Part shown: positions 56,041 to 64,000 of the stretch, piece by piece
Layout: every line of letters starts with the position of its first letter
Position numbering within the stretch: the first letter of the stretch is position 1
From: Chamaecyparis obtusa
Taxonomy: Eukaryota > Streptophyta > Pinopsida > Cupressales > Cupressaceae
Assembly (NCBI GenBank): GCA_027943335.1
Contig: BSBK01006354.1
Coordinates: forward strand, 239,001 to 303,000
DNA: 64,000 bases
Direction of reading: 5' to 3'
Made by a program: the position numbers and the translations under genes
The notes under the pieces: model-generated
Told to the model about the DNA's origin: nothing
What the model saw: the letters and a program-made list of their open reading frames with translations, nothing else
Databases searched by the model: none

Positions 56041-57540
56041 CATTTGAAAGGCCTCCAATTGATTACCATCAAATTATTTGTCTGTAACATCAATTGTCCT
56101 TTACAAGTAACATAATAATGACATGTTAAGAGACTTACTAACACTTAGTGCCACAACTTATATTGAAGTGATTGATATTGACAGTTTGAGAAGGATTGAG
56201 GTGTGTTGATTGTTACCTGAGTAGTGAGCAGGCCTCTGGTGAAGCAGTCGTTGTGTCTTGTCACTTATGTTTGATGAGGGTCAGGTCAATGGGTGTGGCC
56301 TTGGAATACACAATCTCTGAATGCATGGGAAAATGCTATCTTTCAGATTCGAGTTAGAAGGCCTCAATGGAAACTCTCTTCCTCGTTCACTTCTCAAATT
56401 CTTTCCCCTTAGCAATGTTCCAGAAAGTGGGAAATCTGTGAGGTTATATGAATGTAGATCAGCTGTCAAATTTAGAATAATTTCAATCTACAGGTTGAGG
56501 AAGTCCATTCCTGATTTATGATAAAATATTATCCCTCAAGATAGATTTAGAACCCTCAGGATAGAGTTAGTAGGCCTTAATGGAAATTTGGTTTGAGTGA
56601 GGAGCAAAAAGGTTCTCTTTTCCACTTTTCAAATTCCTTTCCCTTGGCAATGTTCCAGAAAGTGGGAAACCTGTGAGTTCATATGAATGTAGATCAGCTG
56701 TCAATCTACAGGTTGAGGAAGTCCAACAATCCTACTAGACTGCACTAATCATGAAATTCGATTTCCCAGTTCTCCAAAACACCTCAGAAAAAGTGGTTGA
56801 ACTAGCACGGAAGGGATATATGGCTGCCATTTTGAGCTGATAGGAATGGTTCTTTTGGTTGATGATGTAAATGATTTAGAGAATAGTTGTCTTGAGGGTT
56901 CCTGCTGTGGAAATAATGTATTGTACTTTAAAATTAACACCAGACTCCAACTTCCTCTCCAATTAATCCATCACTTAGCATTCTGTCTGTTTGCATTTCA
57001 GTTCCATGATTTTCAGTCTGGAGAATTATTAACAAGCTTTTGATCTTAAAACTGTGCTGAAATTGACCAGAAGACTTTGCTCAGGCAATTCAAAATTGTG
57101 GCTGGTCTGTAGAAATGATTGTTTTGGGAAATGGCCCAAGAGATGTACAATGTTGGATGTATTGAGTTGAACTACCCTATGGGTATGTTCCTTTAAGATT
57201 CTTTCCGTTCCATCTTGTAGGTCAATTCATCTTTGCCCTCTGATCCAACATAAGCAACCTAGTTATTCACAAAAGGTCAAATGTTTAGCAATGAGTCATT
57301 TAAAATTCTTGGCAAGAATGAAAGAAATGAAGTAGAACTAGGAAGAGTAGGCGAAGGGGAAATGTCGAATTTGGTGATTGAAGCAATCTCAAGAGCAGTA
57401 TTTTTATGGTGATATGAACAGGAGGGCACACCCAGCTCCCTGTGGACATATTTTAACATATTTGGACAAAATAAGATTCAGCTCTGTGACATACATAACA
57501 TGGTAGCTAAGCTATTGGAGACATGCGTATTCACTGGCGC
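56041..57540. repeat. Spacer with ~165-bp direct duplication
   Basis: 56350-56510 and 56560-56725 share AGGCCTYAATGGAAA, GCAATGTTCCAGAAAGTGGG, ATGAATGTAGATCAGCTGTC and TACAGGTTGAGGAAGTCCA. Otherwise no gene is recognised. Confidence 0.6.
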
Positions 57541-57960
57541 ACCCACATCAGGTTTGCCTGGTTACGGATTAGCTTGGGAGTACCGTGCACCCTGGGTACA
57601 CGTCTGCATACCCATATAGCACCCGGGACAAACCCACAGGCAAAAACACTCAGATCACTTTAGAAGTGACAAAAATATTAGAAATAAATAAATTATATAT
57701 ATATTTTTTTTGGTAAAACCCTAATTTGACCTTGAAAGCATCATTTTGCCCTAGACAAATTTCATTTTGTCTATACAATGATGTATCATGCTATCAAACG
57801 TATTTAGTTTTACAATTTTCTATATTTTTTGTAAATATACACACATGTACAGATGTACCCAAACCCATGTACCACAGGGCAAAATAAATAAATCTGTACC
57901 CACGTACTGGGTTCTTGTACCCATACCTGTGCCTTTACCAGTAACCTAGTATGGTAGGTA
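57541..57960. repeat. GTACCC-rich dispersed repeat, possible small DNA transposon relic
   Basis: The left end GGTTACGGATTAGC and right end (complement) GGTTACTGGTAAAG form a weak inverted pair. The subterminal sequence is rich in GTACCC and GGGTAC on both sides. No target duplication was seen. Confidence 0.35.
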
Positions 57961-58836
57961 AGGCAATTAGTCTGTGGCTCCAATATAGGGAACGAGAATC
58001 ACAATCATGTGAATTTGGTGCAAGGGAAATTTAACAGGTTTAAAGGGGAACAATTCAGGAGGTTATCAGACAGTATTTATTGCTACAAAAGTATTAGAAA
58101 ATATTTCTTATGGGAAAAACAGTCAGATATGGGAGTTATGGTTGACACATCTCTGGGTGTGTAGCTAAGGAGGGTGCTATATCTGCAGATGCAAAATCCG
58201 TTCGCATGTCTTATTCCCACCGGGGTGAGGAACTGAGTTATCATAGACTTAGTCGAGGCAAGGGAGATGGGGTATTATTTCCCATTCCATTGCTGTATGC
58301 TGTCTCAACTATTGTTCCTCGAGGAAAGGCCCCTAGGATTGTCACCGGTGTTTCTATAATGGGGAACCTGAGAATGGTGGGATGGGGATTAAATGTTCCC
58401 CTGCAATCCCAATTGATGCCATCTGCAGGGGTTGGCATTCTCAGGATAGCCTCCTCTGTAGAGGGACCCCATGCTATTTAGTTAAAAAAACTCTTTTTTA
58501 AAAAACACAGCCAAGATCTGTAAATATTCTTTTCATGGATGTTTGCAAGCTTCTAAATTCTCATTACTATTTTTAGGAAGCAGGCAAAACAAAAACAAAG
58601 AAGAAAAAAATATAATAAATAAAAATAATGATGATATGCTACTTCAACTGCACAGCCCTTGCCTTTAGTCCCATTCTGTTTATTACACAACCACTCGTTT
58701 GTAACCTTTATGCTAACCTCTTAATTCAGTCCAACTTTAGGAAAACATGCCTTTTATCTTAATATCAGTTGATTTAAATTTCATCTTTTGAATATAAGTC
58801 ACTTCAATTAGTTATGTTGATTTATGACAATCTATG
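57961..58836. other. Intergenic, no gene recognised
   Basis: A 91-codon ORF at 58206-58481 has balanced composition (MSYSHRGEELSYHRLSRGKG at its start) and GC higher than its surroundings, but no recognised domain and no supporting splice or promoter signal. It may be part of an unidentified repeat. Confidence 0.35.
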
Positions 58837-59715
58837 TTACCCCGAGTTTCTGGGACGGGGACGGGGACGGGGACGGGGAAACGAGTTTCCTGGACGTTTT
58901 TTTTGTCAGAGCAGGGTACGGCTACTATATATATATATATATATATGGAAATCTGAAATTTCAAATATATTCATGATTTTCAGAATTACATATCATTGTA
59001 ACATTCATCATAGCAACATACTAACATTTATAATTATTAATCTAAAGACTAAAATCACTGAATCAATGATCAATGTCATTCATCGAATGAATCAAATTGT
59101 ATTATCATAGAATAGAAACATAGGATGGCATCAAATAAATCTAATGAGAGTTCAAATTTCAATTTCATACATTCATAGATATAATTCATTGAAACAATGA
59201 AAAGTATCAAAGTTCAAATGCCTCTCCTCTCTGCAAACGCTTCTGCAGACTCACCAAAGCAAAGTCTTTGGAGAAACTAAGCAAAGAGTTAAATGCAGAC
59301 CTCTCCTTTCAAACACAGACCTCTCACAATGCACAGCTGTGTCCTCTCACAGTGCACAGCCGCGTCAAAAGAAAATGGAAAAATAAAATCAAAACATTAT
59401 AAAATAATGTTCAGCGCTGATCTTGCAACATATTTTATTATTTTGGTAATGTTCAGGGCTGACATGAGGCATGGGGCCCAGAGAAGGGTAAAAAAAATTG
59501 CAATTATTTATAAAAAATTGTTTTGAATGCATTTTGCTGTCGGAAATGGCAATCTGTCCCCAGGACGATCAATGCAAATAGGAATCTTGGTTCACCGGTT
59601 TCTGATATTTTTAGCCGATGAGGGATGGCTTGGAAATGTTTCTGGCCATCCCCTGTCCTGGAAACCGTTTCCAAAATGTGGGCCTGAGGGGTGGAAACGT
59701 GTTTCTGAGTAACAC
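58837..59715. repeat. G-rich repeat with GTTAC ends, possible DNA transposon relic
   Basis: The left end GTTACCCCGAGTTTC runs into (GGGGAC)n. The right end reads, in complement, GTTACTCAGAAACACGTTTCC. The interior holds a TA microsatellite (58925-58948). Similar in style to 34285-35786 and 57541-57960. No target duplication was found. Confidence 0.35.
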
Positions 59716-60967
59716 TGACCGGTGTTCCAGAGAGTTTTGGCACAAGGGGACACAGGGATGGTAACTCTTTTTTCCAGAATTTGAGATGGAAAGGAGGGAA
59801 GCCAAAATATTATATAATTATAGTTGTAATTTAGTATATAAATAAATAATCAACAATTAATACATGTAAATATAGTTTATATCTATATATATATATATTT
59901 TGAAAATTCTCAAGACTCTCAACGTATTTTGAGGGTTCAAGATATTAATATGGAATGCTAGACGATTGTAAAGATGGCAAGTAGCATAAGTTTTGTAGAT
60001 TTCATTGAAGCATCCACAATTTGTAGTTATAACCGACTGCTACACGTTCTTTCAATTACCAACATTATTTAATTGTCTTAGGTTGACTGAGTATGATTCT
60101 GTACCCCGGGAATGTCGTATGTGTTGAACAAGGCAGATGGAATAGTGTGCACTAAATTTCTTATAGATGATAATGGGATTTGGTTTGCAGGATAGAGCAT
60201 AATTCAAGGTTTAGTGTTTGCACTGCCATTATCCATGATTCTGATACTCACAGCGATAGAAATTCTTCATACAAATTGACTTCAAAATTCAAATACATTA
60301 GAAGTGGCAGAATTTCATAATCAAATATTGACAGAATTTTTCCTTCTTTAGATTGGTGGATTTATTCAGAATTTCAGATCATACGCTTCTCCCTCTGTAT
60401 TCTCGCTGGAGACGCTTCAAATTATATTTCTATTGAGGATATTGAACAAACTAATTGATGAGCCAGAATCTAATGTTTACATCTAATTTCAAGCCGTGTA
60501 ATACCGAGCAATAATTGACTAATCTGTGGCAATGATATGATAAAGCAACAAGTAAAATTTGCAATTTGAACATACGTCTAGCTAAATTATATCTTGTACT
60601 CCAGGCGCTGCAATTAGACAAGTTTAACATGACAAGATATGAGAATAACAAGGTGGACAAAAAACAAACTTTTCTAAATGCTCATTTTGACAATTTGTAA
60701 ATAGACGAGCTTAATATGACAAAAGATGTGAAGAAGGCGGTAGATAAAAATTTAATTCTTCTAAAAGCTTGTTTAATGTTTGTTTCTAAATATTTTGCAC
60801 TAGAAAGAGAGACGGTGGAAATTTGTAGGAGCGAATTGCTGTAATATATGAATTTTTTTTGTACAGTGAAAAGGATGCTCAAATGGGAATGAGCTGCTTA
60901 TATTGATATGAACGATACTTTTTGGGATGAATTCATGCACCAGTTGAAATGATATTTGGAGACCAAT
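59716..60967. other. Intergenic, no gene recognised
   Basis: AT-rich, with only short ORFs, a TA run at 59886-59898 and no visible domain or repeat structure. Confidence 0.4.
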
Positions 60968-62418
60968 TGTAATGTCCCCTTCGGAGGAGTAGTTGCAGGT
61001 AACTATTTTGCTTATTTTATTTCGGTAGGCTAATGTTGGACTGTAAAGGAGTAATTCAAATTAATTATTTAAAATTGTCCAATAAAGTAACATTTTAAGG
61101 ATTACTTTATTTTTATTAATTTAGCAAATTGTCTAAAGTAAAAAACAAATAAATATCAAAAGGTCACTTTATATCATTGAACTTCAATGAAATATTTTAA
61201 GGGGAAATTTGAAAAAGCTTTTGGCAAAGTTCGAAGGAGAAATATAGAAGTAGAATTAGAAGCTCATTTGCTCGTGTTTGGTTTATTTTGTCTCTTTGGA
61301 TTTCTGAGAGCTGCTTGTGGAGCAAAAAGCCCTCGAAATTCTTAAGGGAAATCAGTTTCGGTAGTGGAAGATCTATTCTAGTTGGTTGTTGGTGGAGCCA
61401 CTCAAGTTTCACGCTTGGATACAATGATTGAAGATTCAAAAATTTGTGAAGTCTTGTTCCAAGGCAAATTTTTGAGCTTTGAGGCTTGGGGTTATCTAGG
61501 AGAGTTTAAACGCCATGATAGAATGAAAGACAGAGGGTGCGATTTGTTCATTTGTGTTGAGCATTGGAATTTGTGCCAACTTGGGCAATTGGTTTAACAT
61601 TCTTCTGGCCGTTTTCCATTGTTTGTTGGTGTGAGCACTAAGAAGTGGGCGTTGGACATCAAGAGCAGGTCAAAGGGCGCATTCGTTCATTTTTGGAGGC
61701 ATTTTATCTACTTTGCTGGCCATTCTTCAAATTAAAGGGTCGATTCAGCTGCTGCCTCTGTGTGACGTTTGGAAGAAGGCTATAGGCTAAAGGTTCAGCT
61801 TACACACGAGGCGTGGATTTTAACTTAAAATGAAGGCACGAAGTTAAGGCTGCAGGTGTTTAGGGTGTGTGATTAGAGAGGATTGTAGCCTCTTTGCTAG
61901 TCGTGAGAGGCTTGGAAGGGTGCGTGAGGGAAGAATGACCAGTGTGCTGGCCATAGAAAACAAGACGGTGCGTGGGGTTTAATTTCAGTCATGTTTCGCC
62001 GTGGAAGGGTTGTGGGTGATTTTCTATAAGTTCTTATGCATATTTCGGCCTCCTTATTGTAACCTGTTGGCAGTATTCTGTTGGGGATTATCCAAAGCAA
62101 TTATAAGGTCAAAAATCTATTTTAACTATCTGTGTAAATCTGTAGTAGAATAATATTCAAATAGCGTTGTAACCTGAAATGTAACAGCATGCCTTAATTG
62201 CAAGTATAATAGCTATCAGTTAGTTAACTCTTTGCAATTTATTTTGTATGTGAATGCCATGCTTTATGATTGCTGTATGAAACCATTGCAAACTTGAAAG
62301 TTGAAATACATAAATCCGCAAACAAAAATCTTTATTTCCAGAAGCATGCAATCTGTTTGACCGAATGTTTATTGGGAGGAGTGCAAAATTTTTGTGAAAA
62401 TTAGTCGGGGATTTTTCA
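60968..62418 (+). repeat. 5' LTR of a plus-strand Ty3/gypsy element
   Basis: TGTAATGTCCCC...GGGGATTTTTCA, about 1451 bp. The ends are imperfect inverted repeats (TGTAATGTCCCC against TGAAAAATCCCC). A primer site follows one base later. Confidence 0.75.
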
Positions 62419-62419
62419 G

Positions 62420-62432
62420 TGGTATCAGAGCC
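62420..62432 (+). other. tRNA-Met primer binding site
   Basis: TGGTATCAGAGCC, a perfect match to the usual initiator tRNA-Met complement, directly after the LTR. Confidence 0.85.
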
Positions 62433-62584
62433 ATGACTCTCCCAGCCTGGAGTGTTTGGTTGATGATTGAAAATAATTTTTGAATCCTGAGGATAGACCA
62501 TATATCACTTACAAGAGAAGAGGAGGTATACTTAGTTCTGATATAAAAGATGAATTATGGGGGATAGACATGAACAATAGGATC

Positions 62585-64000
62585 GTAGTATCATGACAAC
62601 ATTAAGTGATCTAGCTAGAAGACAGCAGCAGTTGGCTCAATCAATAAATAGCTTGGATGATGGAAACCATGGACACAAACAACAGGAATCAAGGTGGTCA
62701 TGAGAACAATGGCAACAATGGCAACCATGGAGAAGGAAGTAATACCAATCTTCTGGTAACAACTGCGGGGCAGCCAGTAGAACCACTTCTAGGCTTCTAA
62801 TGTCTGAATACTTGGGGGCACCACCAAGGAGACCAGCAGGAGAGGGGGAAGGTGGTGAGGGTTTCAAAGATGATTTGAGAGACTATATTTAATTAGGTGA
62901 AGATTTTCATGCAACCATGTCCTTGGCAGATTTTTGCCAAATATGTTTGGGAAAAAGGAAGGTTAATTACATTGAGGTGGTTTGAAATGGTGAGGAGGAA
63001 GGGAAGGTAGGAGTTGCTATTTGTGTGTAGGATGAGTCAGATGGGGAATCAAAAAATTTGGAGCATATATCAGAGAAATAGAAGGGGGAATCGTTGCTGC
63101 CCTTTCTGGTATCCCTAGATATAATTAATTCAGGGTAAGAGGAGTTTTATAGAGGCAACAAGTTACAGTTCTGATTGACAGTAGGGCAACTAACGATTTT
63201 ATTGATTCAGCCTTGGTGGCTGAGAGGGGTATATAGTAAGAGGATTTTGAGGGCTTCAATTGAGTCGTAGGTGATGGCTTCAACATGTCTTGTATCAAAT
63301 GGGTCTCACAGTTGAATATTGCTCTAGGAAATTACACTGTCACAAATGATTTCTACATAGTTAATTTGGGGGATGCTAATGCTTTTTTGAGTATCGAGTG
63401 GTGGCTCTCTTTAGAGAAGCACTCTCAAAATTTCTAGACTACGGACTTTGAAGTTTAGAGTGGATGGTAAGCAGATAGTCTTAAGGGATATATCCAGTGG
63501 TGCCCCTAGTATCGTGACAACGAAGATAATGGATAGTATATTTGGAAATGATGATTTTGTGTGGGCAGCCCAATGTTTAATTTCTTTCAAAACTTCAATT
63601 GATAGTGGTGGGTAGTATCATGTGGATATTCAATTTGCGTTGTATAAGCACAATGTGGTTTTTAGTGAAATTTCTCATGGGAGACCATCCGAGAGGGGTT
63701 TTGAGCATTTGATTGAGCTAGAGGTTGGCTCTAAGCCAGCCCCGTCATTACACTCCTTATCAACACCTAAAGAGATTCAAAGAGGAAAGAGATAAAACAG
63801 TTAAGGAGTTGCTAGACATGGGACATATTAGACCTAACTCTAGTCCTTTTGTTTCTTTAGTCCTTCTAGTGAAGGAGGACGGGACTATACAGATGCTTAT
63901 TGAATTCCATGCACTTAATAAGAAAACTATAAAAAATAGTTATCCTACCTTAGGATTGATGAACTTTTGGATGGGTTGTACAATTTAGTGTATTTTTTGA
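62585..64000 (+). pseudogene. Decayed gag-protease-RT of the right-edge Ty3/gypsy element
   Basis: A Gag-like start (MTTLSDLARRQQQLAQSINS at 62594) soon breaks. The protease is recognisable at 63168-63230 as VLIDSRATNDFIDSALVAER, with Arg in place of the Gly of the D-S-G-A active site (a GGG to AGG change would explain it), followed by LGNYTVTNDFYIVNLGDANA at 63330-63390. RT starts in another frame at 63725: HYTPYQHLKRFKEERDKTVK, ELLDMGHIRPNSSPF, a missing Lys in the K-K-D-G-T motif, and LNKKTIKNSYPTL. After another frame change RIDELLDGLYNLVYF follows. Only ~570 bp separate the Gag start from the protease, so much of Gag is deleted. Nonfunctional. Confidence 0.8.

Larger units (their letters stand above)
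60968..64000 (+). mobile_element. Ty3/gypsy (chromovirus-like) retrotransposon, cut by window end
   Basis: LTR, tRNA-Met primer site, shortened gag region, protease and the start of RT lie in the standard order. The primer type and RT sequence (ELLDMGHIRPNSSPF) point to a chromovirus rather than the Tat lineage seen at the left. It continues beyond 64000. Confidence 0.75.

Noticed and set aside
58206..58481. 91-codon ORF as a host gene
   Set aside because: Balanced composition but no homology recognised, no splice or promoter evidence; left as unexplained sequence.

Overview
The window looks like a stretch of a large, repeat-laden plant nuclear genome, most likely a gymnosperm (probably a conifer). 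The reasons are one spliced plant gene with an intron of almost 19 kb, wall-to-wall nested LTR retrotransposons of several lineages, and old elements eroded mainly by C-to-T nonsense changes. The species call is inference. No prokaryotic features, rRNA or tRNA genes were recognised.

Positions 1-21419 hold two related Ty3/gypsy elements read on the minus strand. Element B (8237-21419) is a nearly complete Tat-lineage retrotransposon with a 5' LTR, a TGGCGCC-type primer binding site and one long gag-pol frame (9918-17828). That frame carries Gag, protease, reverse transcriptase, two RNase H domains and integrase. It is broken only by 11 nonsense codons, with no frameshift, and the 3' LTR is half deleted. 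Element A (1-6851, cut by the window edge) shares LTR sequence, primer site type and 3'-terminal region with B, but at least in this window it holds a serine-rich ORF of about 720 codons and a 44-bp satellite instead of gag-pol. It looks like a non-autonomous partner. B sits in an (AT)n microsatellite.

Positions 21420-27990 hold a decayed minus-strand plant mobile domain (PMD) gene. Its upstream side faces a polypurine tract and an LTR of opposite orientation (24900-25902), an arrangement expected of an antisense accessory ORF in a Tat-type element.

Positions 28120-49807 hold the only convincing host gene: a plus-strand ankyrin repeat plus double BTB/POZ protein of 657 codons in six coding exons, homologous to Arabidopsis At2g04740. 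Intron 2 (29088-47947, 18,860 bp) contains duplicated repeats, an organelle-like patch, a candidate hAT-type element with an 8-bp target duplication, a Ty1/copia RT/RNase H relic, an LTR with a long hairpin, and a compact copia-type element with TA...TA LTR ends and a 5-bp target duplication. A further LTR with a tRNA-Met type primer site is also present.

Positions 49808-64000 are repeat-rich: LTR promoter cores, a dimeric minisatellite, G-rich dispersed repeats, and finally a plus-strand Ty3/gypsy (chromovirus-like) LTR, primer site and decayed protease/RT running off the window end.
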